A DNA stretch of 16,921 nucleotides from Deltaproteobacteria bacterium (GTDB lineage: Bacteria; Desulfobacterota_C; Deferrisomatia; Deferrisomatales; JACRMM01), in contig JACRCS010000305.1 of the NCBI GenBank assembly GCA_016218905.1, positions 1-16,921 of the forward strand, written 5' to 3'. The translations under genes were made by a program, and so were the position numbers. Each line of letters opens with the position of its first letter. Position 1 is the stretch's first letter. A model generated the notes under the pieces. The model saw only the letters and a list, made by a program, of their open reading frames with translations. It made no database searches and was not told the DNA's origin. Below are positions 1-7,517 of this stretch, one piece after another.

Positions 1-2
1 AC

Positions 3-3000
3 ACCTACGAGGCGCTCGTGATCGGGACGGACCCGACCCGAAGCGACACCGATTCCGACGGGGTTGCGGACGCCGACGACCCAGCGCCGCGGTCGATTAT
101 GCAGGGCTCGTACAGCGAGAACTTCGCCCTAGCAGGCGGTGGGTTCGGTGCAGGTGGCGATCGTAGGTACGGTGCCATCGATAGCCTCAGGGATGCTCTG
201 GGGATGCAGTTCCGAGGGGCAAGCGTCGGCGCTGACGCGTATCCCAACCTCCTGACCTTGCCTCGACAAGTGGAGTTCGGGACCTGCCTGATCGGCGAGA
301 CATACCGGGTGACGGTCCGCGTCGTCAACTCGGGAGATAGAGAACTGCCCGTTTCCGCTGTTTCCCTGACCGGTGGCGACGCGGGGGAGTTCACGATCGA
401 GAGCGACGCCTGCGTTGGCCATACCCTCCAGGCCGGCGAGAGCTGCCCCGTGGACGTCGTCTTCCGGCCGCAGTCCGAGGGGGACAAGAGAGCTTCCGTC
501 GTCTTCGCCATGACAGACCCGAAAATCTCCGGAAGCGCTTCCATTTCGGTCAGAGCCATCGCCAAGGAGCACATCCCCGGCCTGGACACCGATGGTGACG
601 GGTTGATCGACCACGTCGCGGACGAGGACGACGACAACGACGGACTACTCGACTGGTGGGAGAAGGCGCACGGGTTGGATTCCCTGAGCGCACTGGACGC
701 GGGAAGGGACTCTGACGGGGACGGACTCACGAACCTCCTCGAGTTTCAGCTCGGAACCGACCCCACGAGGGCAGACACCGATAGCGATCTGCTCTCGGAC
801 TGCGAAGAGGTCGATATCCGCGGCACGAGCCCCTTCGAATCCGATACCGACCGGGACGGCATCCAGGATGGGAGCGACGCTGCTCCCAGATCTCCATGGA
901 ATCCGCCCGCGAGCGAGCACTACTCGGTCCGGGCGGGAGCCTTCGTCCAGGCGGCAGGGTATGGCGCGGCGGCTTCCTTCCGAGCGTCGGCTAAGTTGCC
1001 GTCGGCACTCGGCTTCAATCTGAAAGCCGACCTACCCGGAAGAATCGTGCTCGCGCCCCCACGCCTGGACTTTGAGGACGGGACTATCGGATTGGGTGTC
1101 CCGCTGCGACTCGGCGTTTGGAACCTGGGAGGCGAGGGGTTAAGCCTAGGCGCGCTAAGCGTCTCGGGCGGATGGGCATCGAGCTTCGGGATCGCGAACG
1201 ACGCGTGCTCCGGGCGTTTCTTGCCCGCTGGCGAACAGTGCGAGCTCGAGGTCATCTTCTCTCCCGCAACGGAGGGCCTGCTCTCGGCACTCCTCACCGT
1301 CCATGTCGCAGGAGGGAGCGCCGTGACGGCGGAACTCAACGGCACCGGGGTGCCCTCGGACCGGATGCCACCGCCCCTGAGTCTCGACGGCGTGCCGCCG
1401 CCCTCCGCGCAGGAATCCCTGACCCTAACCGGCTCCCGAGATGCGGCTGCCGTGATTTCAGTAACTTCGAGCGCTGGGACCGTAGGCAGGATCGAGTATC
1501 CCACGCCGACGACGTGGCAGGTCGTCATCGACGACCTACCCGCCGGGCAGACCTTCGTGACCGTCACGGCGACCGACCTGGCGGGAACGACAACCTCGAT
1601 CTCCGTCACCGTTGAACGAGACGGGAGCCGCAACCGGCCGCCGAGCGTGCCGGCGATTGCGGCCCCTGCCGGCAGCGAAACGTCAGAACGGCGGCCGAGC
1701 CTCGCGGTCGAGAACAGCACCGACCCCGACGGCACCCAGCTCACCTACGACTTTGAGGTGTACGCGGACGCGGCCGTGACCAGCCTCGTCGTCGGCGTGA
1801 CCGCCGTTTCCGAGGGCTCCGGGACGACATCGTGGCAGGTTTCCGTCGAACTCACCGACAACACCCGCTACTGGTGGCGGGTGCGAGCCTCGGACGGGAC
1901 GGCCCTCTCCGAGTGGGCCTACGGCAGCTTCCTGGTGAGCACGGGAAACGACGCTCCGAGCGCCCCCGGCTTGAGTTCTCCGGCCGAGGGAGCGAGCGTC
2001 GCCGTGCCGAGGCCCGCGCTTTCGGTCATGAACTCGACCGACCTCGACGGGGATGAGCTCACTTACACGTTCGAAGTCTACGCAGACGGGGCACTCACGA
2101 ACCTTTTCGCCGAATCGGAACCTGTCGGCGGGGGGGCCGACGGTGCCACCTCGTGGACCCTCGACGTCGACCTCCAAGACGGAAGCTCCTACTTCTGGCG
2201 GGCCGTCGCCGTTGACGCGCACGGAGCAGCTACCGCTTCGGCCGCCGGTTCCTTCCTCGTGGACATTGGAAACCACGCGCCTGGGCGCCCGAGTGTCGCT
2301 TCACCGGCGGTCGGCAGTGAAACGACGAGCAAGGCTCTCGAGCTGGTCGTGAGAAACGCGACCGATTCCGACGGGGATCCGCTCTCCTATGGGTTCGAGC
2401 TCGATCACAGCGACACCTTCCCGAGCCCCTCTAACGCGTGGATCCCCCCGGGGACCGACGGGCTCACCCGTTGGCCGGTATCGGGCCTCCTGGACAACAC
2501 TCTCTACTTCTGGCGCGCGAAGGCTAGCGACGGCGCTGCCGAGAGCCCCTGGGTCGTCGGAAACTTCTTCGTCAACGCGAGCAACGATCCACCGACGGCG
2601 CCGACAGTGCGTAACCCGGGCGATGGCGCCTGGGTCGAGACGCTGACGCCCGAGCTCGCTTTGAACCCGGGGAACGACCTCGACAGAGACGAGGTCTCTT
2701 ACGAGTACGAGGTCTACGGCGACTCGGGGCTGACGGCGCTCCTCGCGCAGGGGACCACCGACGCGAGCACCTGGACGGTCTCCCCGGCGCTCACCGACGA
2801 GACCTGGCACTGGTGGCGGGCCCGCGCTGTCGATGGCCATGGTGTCTTCAGCGCGTGGACTCCGGGCAGCCGCTTCTACGTAAGTGACAACTTGGTCGAT
2901 GATCCTCCCGCAGTGCGAATGACCGTGCCCGGAGCGCCCCTTGCCGTCGTCCCCAACGGGACCGTCCTCTTGGCGTGGGAAGACGCCGATCCCGACAGCA

Positions 3001-4421
3001 AGGCGACCGTCTCCCTCTACTATGACACGGATAGCGGCGGGGCCGACGGCACCCTGATCGCGAGCGGGATCGAAGAGGACCCGGACGGGATCGGGGACAC
3101 CTGCGCCTGGAACACTTCGGGCCTTCCTCCGGGAACGTACTGGATGTATGGGCGGATCAGCGACGCAAGGGCGAGCGCCGTCTCCTACGCGCCCGGGACG
3201 GTCACGATCGCGGAGGACCAGGATTCAGACGGGGTCCCGGACGTCTCCGACAACTGTCCTCTCGCTGCAAATCCGGATCAGGCCGACAGCGACGCAGACG
3301 GCGTCGGAGATGCGTGCGAACCGACGGCCGATCTCTCGGTGACTTTGGAGGACGCGCCCGACCCGGTCGCGGCGGGCGGAGAGCTCACCTATTCGCTGAC
3401 GGTACGGAACCAAGGCCCCAGCACAGCCACGGACGTCGTGGCCACGGAAACGATCCCGCTGGAGGCCGTCCTGCTCTCGGCTAGCTCGAGCCGAGGGAAC
3501 TGCACACCGTCCGAGGGGATGGTCACCTGCACCCTGGGCGCGCTCGAGCTCGGAGCAAGCGCCACCATCTCCATCCTGGTAACCGCGCCTGCGACCAGTC
3601 CGCTCACGAGCACGGCCGGTGCGACCGCGCTCGAGCTCGACCCGAACCCGACCAACAACACGGCGAGCACGACGACTGCCGTTCTGGTGCCGAGGCCCGA
3701 TCTGACCGTGAGCTCCGGTGCGTTTGCGCCGGAAGCCGTCCCGCCGGGTTCGAGCTTCTACCTCCGGGAGACCGTCACCAACGGCGGCGACGCGGCCGCT
3801 CCCCAGACGAAGACGCGGTACTACCTCTCCGTCGCGCAGACGAGGCAGCCGAGCGATCTCCTGCTCGCGACTACAAGGACCGTGCCGCCTCTCGCGCCCG
3901 GGGAGGCATCTACGGAAAGGCTGACGGCGATCGTACCCACGCTCGCCGCCCCCGGAGCGTACTACGTGCTCGTCTGCGCGGACGACCTGGAGGAGGTGGT
4001 GGAAGTCGACGAGGAGAACAACTGCGCGGCCTCCGCGAGACAGCTCGAAATCAAGGGGCCGGACCTGGTCATCTCGGCCGTGAGCAACACGAGCATGGCC
4101 AAAGTTGGCGGAACTTTCCGCGCCAGGGACACGACCGCCAATGCCGGGTCCACTGGCGCTCCCGCGAGCACCACGCGGTACTACCTTTCGACGGGCGACG
4201 TGAGGAGCGCTGGGGACGTCGTGTTAGAGCCGCCCCGTAGCGTGCCAGCTCTCGCCGCACGGGAGACCTCCCCGGGCGTGGTGTTCCTGACAGTTCCGAG
4301 CACAATCTCCACCGGGCGGTACTATGTGATCGCCTGTGCCGACGACGGAGCAGCAGTCTTGGAGGCAGACGAGACGAACAACTGCAAGACCTCGGCACAA
4401 ACGCTTCAAATACAGCCGTAA
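3..4421 (+). CDS. Giant secreted multidomain repeat protein (TSP3, choice-of-anchor D, FN3-like, DUF11, CARDB), 5'-truncated
   Basis: The frame is open to the left edge, and its first codons already read as a thrombospondin type 3 repeat, so the true start lies outside the window. The GTG at 18 is only an internal codon; residues below count from it. Modules in order are: a TSP3 remnant (1-25); a choice-of-anchor-D/ASPM-SPD-2-like module with the FGTCLIGE and FTIESDAC...AGESCPVDVVF patterns (85-175); TSP3 repeats of DxDxDGxxD type (189-290); a second anchor-D-like module (343-443); a bacterial Ig-like module (453-533); four FN3-like repeats starting near 539, 644, 752 and 856 plus a divergent fifth at 961; a TSP3 pair (1067-1102); DUF11 (1104-1225); and CARDB modules (1226-1348 and 1349-1467). 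The aspartate loops should bind calcium. No membrane segment, LPXTG or PEP-CTERM tail is visible at the C-terminus. An extracellular adhesive or structural role is inferred; no enzymatic domain is seen. Confidence 0.9.
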   Translation, partial: TYEALVIGTDPTRSDTDSDGVADADDPAPRSIMQGSYSENFALAGGGFGAGGDRRYGAIDSLRDALGMQFRGASVGADAYPNLLTLPRQVEFGTCLIGETYRVTVRVVNSGDRELPVSAVSLTGGDAGEFTIESDACVGHTLQAGESCPVDVVFRPQSEGDKRASVVFAMTDPKISGSASISVRAIAKEHIPGLDTDGDGLIDHVADEDDDNDGLLDWWEKAHGLDSLSALDAGRDSDGDGLTNLLEFQLGTDPTRADTDSDLLSDCEEVDIRGTSPFESDTDRDGIQDGSDAAPRSPWNPPASEHYSVRAGAFVQAAGYGAAASFRASAKLPSALGFNLKADLPGRIVLAPPRLDFEDGTIGLGVPLRLGVWNLGGEGLSLGALSVSGGWASSFGIANDACSGRFLPAGEQCELEVIFSPATEGLLSALLTVHVAGGSAVTAELNGTGVPSDRMPPPLSLDGVPPPSAQESLTLTGSRDAAAVISVTSSAGTVGRIEYPTPTTWQVVIDDLPAGQTFVTVTATDLAGTTTSISVTVERDGSRNRPPSVPAIAAPAGSETSERRPSLAVENSTDPDGTQLTYDFEVYADAAVTSLVVGVTAVSEGSGTTSWQVSVELTDNTRYWWRVRASDGTALSEWAYGSFLVSTGNDAPSAPGLSSPAEGASVAVPRPALSVMNSTDLDGDELTYTFEVYADGALTNLFAESEPVGGGADGATSWTLDVDLQDGSSYFWRAVAVDAHGAATASAAGSFLVDIGNHAPGRPSVASPAVGSETTSKALELVVRNATDSDGDPLSYGFELDHSDTFPSPSNAWIPPGTDGLTRWPVSGLLDNTLYFWRAKASDGAAESPWVVGNFFVNASNDPPTAPTVRNPGDGAWVETLTPELALNPGNDLDRDEVSYEYEVYGDSGLTALLAQGTTDASTWTVSPALTDETWHWWRARAVDGHGVFSAWTPGSRFYVSDNLVDDPPAVRMTVPGAPLAVVPNGTVLLAWEDADPDSKATVSLYYDTDSGGADGTLIASGIEEDPDGIGDTCAWNTSGLPPGTYWMYGRISDARASAVSYAPGTVTIAEDQDSDGVPDVSDNCPLAANPDQADSDADGVGDACEPTADLSVTLEDAPDPVAAGGELTYSLTVRNQGPSTATDVVATETIPLEAVLLSASSSRGNCTPSEGMVTCTLGALELGASATISILVTAPATSPLTSTAGATALELDPNPTNNTASTTTAVLVPRPDLTVSSGAFAPEAVPPGSSFYLRETVTNGGDAAAPQTKTRYYLSVAQTRQPSDLLLATTRTVPPLAPGEASTERLTAIVPTLAAPGAYYVLVCADDLEEVVEVDEENNCAASARQLEIKGPDLVISAVSNTSMAKVGGTFRARDTTANAGSTGAPASTTRYYLSTGDVRSAGDVVLEPPRSVPALAARETSPGVVFLTVPSTISTGRYYVIACADDGAAVLEADETNNCKTSAQTLQIQP

Positions 4422-4435
4422 CCGCTTCGCCCTAC

Positions 4436-4466
4436 GAGCTCCCGCCGCACAAGGCGGCGGGAGCTC
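4436..4466 (+). terminator. Perfect 13-bp hairpin after the surface protein
   Basis: The arm GAGCTCCCGCCGC (4436-4448) pairs without mismatch with 4454-4466 across a 5-nt loop (ACAAG). It lies 14 bp after the stop codon of the giant secreted protein. No T-run follows, so it may be a weak or Rho-assisted terminator, or an mRNA 3'-end stabiliser, rather than a classical intrinsic terminator. Confidence 0.55.
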
Positions 4467-4755
4467 ACCCACGCGCCTGAAGCTGAGAGCCGACCGCAGC
4501 CCCTACGTCTCCCGTTGAGCTTTGATCGAGGTGTAGCTCGCGTCCATCGAAGTGGAGCTGGGCCACGACACCGTCATTGTGGGCGGGATCATGCCAAAGC
4601 GCTGGCGAAGGCCATTCATCGGGGTGACGGCAGCGCAGCCAGGAACATTCTCAACTAGCGAAGAAAGCCGTGTATAGGAAGGGCCCTCTCCAGAGTGACG
4701 GGGAGCCATCCCCATTGGGTGTGGCACTCCCTCCGGGCTGGGAAGGGTGCTCTCA
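4467..4755. other. Intergenic stretch without a recognisable gene
   Basis: About 290 bp lie between the hairpin and the toxin-antitoxin promoter. A 74-codon frame on the minus strand (4503-4727) and short plus-strand frames resemble nothing I recognise and have no convincing ribosome binding site. It may be decayed coding DNA or the 5' upstream region of the toxin-antitoxin operon. Confidence 0.4.
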
Positions 4756-4759
4756 AGGT

Positions 4760-4777
4760 GTTATACTCAAATATAAC
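4760..4777 (+). promoter_or_regulatory. Palindromic operator/-10 region of the toxin-antitoxin operon
   Basis: GTTATACTCAAATATAAC is a 6-bp inverted repeat (GTTATA/TATAAC) around a 6-bp spacer. It contains a TATACT hexamer (4762-4767) that would serve as a -10 box. It lies 16 bp before the antitoxin start and is AT-rich in otherwise GC-rich DNA. AbrB-fold antitoxins usually bind palindromes over their own promoter, so this is the likely autoregulatory site. No clear -35 box is visible. Confidence 0.6.
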
Positions 4778-4793
4778 CTGAGAGGAGGACCCC

Positions 4794-5051
4794 ATGCATA
4801 TGACGAATCTTCGGAAGGTCGGCGGCTCGGTAATGTTGACGCTTCCGCCAGCGATCCTGGATCTGTTTCAGCTCCAGGCCGGCGCCAGGGTGGGCGTGTC
4901 CGTAGAGGGAGGGCGCCTAGTCATCGAGCCGAAGCCGCGGCCGCACTACTCGCTGGAGGAGTTGCTGGCCCAGTGCGATCCGACGGCCGAGCGGACCGAG
5001 GAGGAGCGGGAGTGGCTCGACGCGCCTCCTGCCGGACGGGAAATCCTCTGA
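4794..5051 (+). CDS. chpS: ChpS/PemI-type antitoxin, AbrB (SpoVT) fold
   Basis: The 85-residue protein has an N-terminal swapped-hairpin DNA-binding domain (about residues 3-47; LRKVGGSVMLTLPPAIL, then LQAGARVGVSVEGGRLVIEP). Its acidic C-terminal tail (PHYSLEELLAQCDP...EEREWLDAPPAGREIL) matches the toxin-binding tail of ChpS/MazE-like antitoxins. The start at 4794 is chosen because AGGAGG (4783-4788) lies 5 nt upstream; a second ATG at 4800 is less well spaced. The TGA shares one base with the toxin ATG (TGATG), giving translational coupling. It should neutralise the toxin and, alone or in complex, repress the operon through the palindrome at 4760-4777. Family identity is clear; regulation is inferred. 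Confidence 0.9.
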   Translation: MHMTNLRKVGGSVMLTLPPAILDLFQLQAGARVGVSVEGGRLVIEPKPRPHYSLEELLAQCDPTAERTEEEREWLDAPPAGREIL

Positions 5052-5383
5052 TGGAGCGGGGAGACATCTATTGGGTCAGTCTCGACCCCACCGCCGGCCA
5101 TGAACAGCGGGGGCATCGACCGGTTCTGATCGTGTCGGCGACCGCGTTCAACCGCCTGACGAACACTCCGGTGGTGGTACCCATCACCAGCGGCGGCAGC
5201 TTCGCCCGCACCGCGGGTTTCGCAGTGCCCCTCGGAGGAGCCGGAACGAAGACCACGGGCGTGATCCGCTGTGACCAGCCGCGAGCTCTCGATCTCGACG
5301 CGCGCGATGCTCAGAAGAAGGAAAGCGTGCCGTCCACCCTCATGGACGAGGTGCTGGCGAAGATAGCGCCGATCTTTCAGTGA
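5051..5383 (+). CDS. chpB: ChpB/MazF-family mRNA interferase toxin
   Basis: The 110-residue protein opens with MERGDIYWVSLDPTAGHEQ, followed by GHRPVLIVS (basic residue R23) and VVVPITSGG (T46), the hallmark segments of PemK/MazF/ChpB RNases. It continues with FARTAGFAVPL and TTGVIRCDQPR. These toxins are ribosome-independent endoribonucleases that cleave mRNA at short sequences. The start at 5051 is fixed by homology and by the one-base overlap with the antitoxin stop; the frame stays open upstream to 4670 but that part overlaps the antitoxin out of frame. Length is normal (about 110-116 aa) and both candidate catalytic residues are present, so the toxin looks intact. A plasmid-type or chromosomal stabilisation role is possible. 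Confidence 0.92.
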   Translation: MERGDIYWVSLDPTAGHEQRGHRPVLIVSATAFNRLTNTPVVVPITSGGSFARTAGFAVPLGGAGTKTTGVIRCDQPRALDLDARDAQKKESVPSTLMDEVLAKIAPIFQ

Positions 5384-5388
5384 CGTAG

Positions 5389-5411
5389 CCCCGAACCAAG
5401 CCCGGGGTTTT
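5389..5411 (+). terminator. Probable intrinsic terminator of the toxin-antitoxin operon
   Basis: CCCCG (5389-5393) can pair with CGGGG (5403-5407) across a 9-nt loop and is followed directly by TTTT. It begins 5 bp after the toxin stop codon. The stem is short and the T-run is only four bases, so strength is uncertain. Confidence 0.5.
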
Positions 5412-5479
5412 CGGTTCTTAGCTTCGGTACGCCGCTGCGCGGCCGGTCGACCGGAAGTAACGAGCTCTCGGCCTCTCTC

Positions 5480-5619
5480 CGTCACCCCGGCAAGGACTGC
5501 CGGGGTCCAGCCGCCCAGGAGGGGCCTCCATGGCGCCCTGGATTCCGGCTGTTGCCCCCACGACGGGGGTATCCCGGAAGCGCATGGATGCGCGAGACGG
5601 GGCCAGTGCCGGAATGACG
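5480..5619. repeat. MITE-like nested inverted-repeat element, about 140 bp
   Basis: The left end CGTCACCCCGGCA (5480-5492) matches the reverse complement of the right end TGCCGGAATGACG (5607-5619) at 11 of 13 positions. Inside, CCGGGGTCCAG (5500-5510) and CTGGATTCCGG (5538-5548) form a second inverted pair at 9 of 11. This layout resembles the widespread small non-coding family with CGTCATTCC...GGAATGACG ends seen in many bacterial genomes. No reading frame is carried. With the toxin terminator on its left and a heptamer array on its right, it accounts for much of the 330-bp gap between the toxin and the hydrolase. Confidence 0.6.
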
Positions 5620-5650
5620 ACGGAAGAGTAGTCTTGTCACTTGGAAGTTC

Positions 5651-5699
5651 TCGGTTGGTTTTCGGTCTAAAACCGATAACCGATTACTGATGACTGACG
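5651..5699. repeat. Heptamer array 1 (ACYGAYN units), upstream of the hydrolase
   Basis: Consecutive 7-mers ACCGATA, ACCGATT, ACTGATG and ACTGACG run from 5672 to 5699. To their left lie inverted CGGTT/TTCGGT copies (5651-5668), including the pair GGTTTT/AAAACC. The array ends 5 bp before the Shine-Dalgarno of the hydrolase gene. Confidence 0.75.
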
Positions 5700-5713
5700 A
5701 CTACGGAGTCACC

Positions 5714-6439
5714 ATGCACCCTTGGAGGGGCATCGTCCCCGAAGCCGACGTCCTGAGCTTCCGAAAGGATCCGGGATTCGAGGACCGACCGATCCAGGCG
5801 GGCAGCCGCCCGGCCCTCATCATCGTCGACATGACGCGGGCCTTCGTGGACAGCCGTTATCCTACCGGCTGGAGCGAGACGGGCTACCCGGCCGTCGAGG
5901 CGAACCGGCGCCTCCTCGACGCGGCGCGGCGAGCCGGCCTCCCCGTCTTCTTCACCAAGGCCCGGCCCGGGACGGACTACCGCCCCACGGCAGCGCAGCG
6001 GGGGCGCTGGAAGACGTCGAAGCGCCCGGAGCTCGATCCCTCGCTGCCTCCGGGCGACGAGATCGTCGAGGAGCTGGCGCCCCTGCCGGGAGAGGCGGTC
6101 GTGTGCAAGGGCGGCGCGGCGAGCGGGTTCTTCGGCACCCCCCTCGCCTCCCTCCTCGTCTACGAAAAGGTCGACACCGCCATCGTCACGGGGATGACGA
6201 CGAGCGGCTGCGTGCGGGCCACCGTCGTCGACGCTTTCCAGTACAACCTCCACGTGATCGTGCCCCACGAGGCGTGCGCCGACCGAAGTCAGCTCTCCCA
6301 CGCCGTGAGCCTCTTCGACCTCCACATGAAGTATGCAGACGTCGCCTCCGTGGAGGCGACGGTGGAGTACTTGCAAGTCATCAGTCGTCAGTCATCAGTT
6401 ATCAGGAGTTCCGGGCCTGCACTGACAACTGACGACTGA
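5714..6439 (+). CDS. Isochorismatase-family cysteine hydrolase (N-carbamoylsarcosine amidase-like)
   Basis: The protein has 241 residues from the ATG at 5714, chosen because GGAG (5705-5708) sits 5 nt upstream. An in-frame ATG at 5690 lies inside the heptamer repeat and lacks a site. The expected catalytic triad is present: D39 in ALIIVDMTRAF, K132 in VVCKGGAASGFFGTPL and C166 in TTSGCVRATVVDAF. The family hydrolyses C-N bonds in substrates such as N-carbamoylsarcosine, maleamate, nicotinamide or ureidoacrylate; the WRGIVPE N-terminus and TSGCVRA motif favour the N-carbamoylsarcosine/maleamate branch. It is the only plus-strand gene of the right half and converges on the ABC transporter operon, ending 11 bp from the binding-protein stop. 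Residues 222-241 are encoded by repeat array 2, so the native C-terminus was probably replaced or extended. The exact substrate is unknown. Confidence 0.88.
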   Translation: MHPWRGIVPEADVLSFRKDPGFEDRPIQAGSRPALIIVDMTRAFVDSRYPTGWSETGYPAVEANRRLLDAARRAGLPVFFTKARPGTDYRPTAAQRGRWKTSKRPELDPSLPPGDEIVEELAPLPGEAVVCKGGAASGFFGTPLASLLVYEKVDTAIVTGMTTSGCVRATVVDAFQYNLHVIVPHEACADRSQLSHAVSLFDLHMKYADVASVEATVEYLQVISRQSSVIRSSGPALTTDD

Positions 6440-6448
6440 CAACTGAGA
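6377..6448. repeat. Heptamer array 2, inverted halves around a 16-bp spacer
   Basis: The left half is GTCATCA, GTCGTCA, GTCATCA, GTTATCA (6377-6404). After the spacer GGAGTTCCGGGCCTGC (6405-6420) the right half reads ACTGACA, ACTGACG, ACTGACA, ACTGAGA (6421-6448), which is the same unit on the opposite strand. The array lies between two convergent stop codons and encodes the end of the hydrolase. Confidence 0.85.
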
Positions 6449-6450
6449 AC

Positions 6451-7470
6451 TCATTTCCTCCACTGATTCTGCGTCGCCATGTAGCTCCCGTCGAGCCAGC
6501 GGGAGTTCGGCCACGGCTCGGTCACGTCGCCGGCCTGCATGGCGAGCTCCCAGAAGACCTTCATGCCCTTGTCGGGCAGCCTGCCGTCGGCGAACCAGAA
6601 GTCCTTCCACTCCTTGATGAACGTCCGGCAGTGCTCGACCTTGAACTTCGTCACCTTGCTCGCGATCTGGGCCGCTTCCTCGGGGTTCGCGCGGATCCAC
6701 TCCATGGCCCTGCCGTTGGCCCGCAGGAAGGCCTTGATGGTGTTCGGGTGGGCGGCGAGGTACTCCTCCTTCGCGAAGATCACGTGCAGAGGCCAGTCCG
6801 GAGCGATGTACTCGTTCTGGTCCATGATCTTCACGAAGCCCTTCTCGGCCGCGATGTAGGTGCTCGGGGCGCTCAGGATGGTCGCCTCGATCTGTCCCGC
6901 CTCCATGGCGGCGAGGCTCTGGGGCGAGCCGCCGAGCTGAAGGATCTTCACGTCTTTCTCCGGGTCGAGTCCGGCCTTGCGCAAGGCGTACCGGGTCAGG
7001 AAGTCCGTCAGCGCCCCGTACTTCGTCACGGCGTACCGGCCGCCCTTCGTCTCCGCGATGGACTTGAACTTGGGGTTCGCATACCACTCGAAGTAGGGCT
7101 GGTTGTAACCCGCCCAGACGCCCTTGAACTTCTGCCCGGACTTGATGCTCGTGACGAGACCCGTGAGAGACGAGACGCTGACGTCGATCGTGCCGCCGGT
7201 GAGCGCCTGGAGCACGTCCGCGTCGCCGCGAAAGGCGAGCACCTTCACGTCGGTGATGCCCTCCTCCTTCAGAAAGCCCTTCTGGTCCGCCACCCAGCAG
7301 GGGAGGTACGAGAGCGCGGGCACCGCCAGGCCCACGCTCAGCTTGGTGCTCTCGGGCCGCGCCCGCTCCGCCGCCCGTGCGGGCGTCGGGAAGGCCCCCG
7401 AGACGGCCGAGAGCACCAGGCCCCCCAGCGAGAGCAGCAGGCCGGAGCGGAAGGAGCGTTGGGTCTTCAT
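6451..7470 (-). CDS. ABC transporter substrate-binding protein, NMT1/SsuA/TauA type
   Basis: The 339-residue protein has a Sec signal peptide: positive MKTQRSFRSG, a hydrophobic core at about 11-27, and cleavage near PARA/A at about 33. The mature part starts with KLSVGLAVPALSYLPCWVADQKGFLKEEGI, the pattern of NitT/TauT-type binding proteins, followed by QALTGGTIDVSVSS and LGGSPQSLAAMEAGQIEATIL. It would capture a small organic solute in the periplasm and deliver it to the two permeases encoded upstream. The ATG at 7470 is supported by AAGGAGGTG at 7476-7484. It is the last gene of the transporter operon, separated from the second permease by 156 bp of heptamer and nonamer repeats. The ligand (sulfonate, nitrate, pyrimidine precursor, carboxylate or other) cannot be deduced. 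Confidence 0.9.
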   Translation of the reverse strand: MKTQRSFRSGLLLSLGGLVLSAVSGAFPTPARAAERARPESTKLSVGLAVPALSYLPCWVADQKGFLKEEGITDVKVLAFRGDADVLQALTGGTIDVSVSSLTGLVTSIKSGQKFKGVWAGYNQPYFEWYANPKFKSIAETKGGRYAVTKYGALTDFLTRYALRKAGLDPEKDVKILQLGGSPQSLAAMEAGQIEATILSAPSTYIAAEKGFVKIMDQNEYIAPDWPLHVIFAKEEYLAAHPNTIKAFLRANGRAMEWIRANPEEAAQIASKVTKFKVEHCRTFIKEWKDFWFADGRLPDKGMKVFWELAMQAGDVTEPWPNSRWLDGSYMATQNQWRK

Positions 7471-7487
7471 GCCTTCACCTCCTTAAG

Positions 7488-7515
7488 CGGTTGTCGGTTG
7501 TCGGTTGCCGGTTTG
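7488..7515. repeat. Heptamer array 3 (CGGTTGT units), before the binding-protein gene
   Basis: Four direct heptamers, CGGTTGT, CGGTTGT, CGGTTGC and CGGTTTG, run without gaps from 7488 to 7515. They end 3 bp from the Shine-Dalgarno of the binding-protein gene. Unlike the other arrays, there is no inverted heptamer half; the nonamer array follows instead. Confidence 0.8.
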
Positions 7516-7517
7516 GA

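Noticed and set aside
4503..4727. Small minus-strand frame of 74 codons, and a plus-strand stretch reading LGHDTVIVGGIMPK
   Set aside because: The plus stretch faintly recalls a B12-binding domain glycine motif, but it is too short, interrupted by stops and unsupported by neighbours. The minus frame resembles nothing known to me.
4670..5050. N-terminal extension of the toxin to 237 residues
   Set aside because: The extension overlaps the antitoxin gene out of frame; homology and the TGATG junction fix the toxin start at 5051.
5443..5454. Perfect 12-bp palindrome CCGGTCGACCGG as an operator
   Set aside because: Short GC-rich palindromes are common by chance here, and no promoter-like sequence lies next to it.
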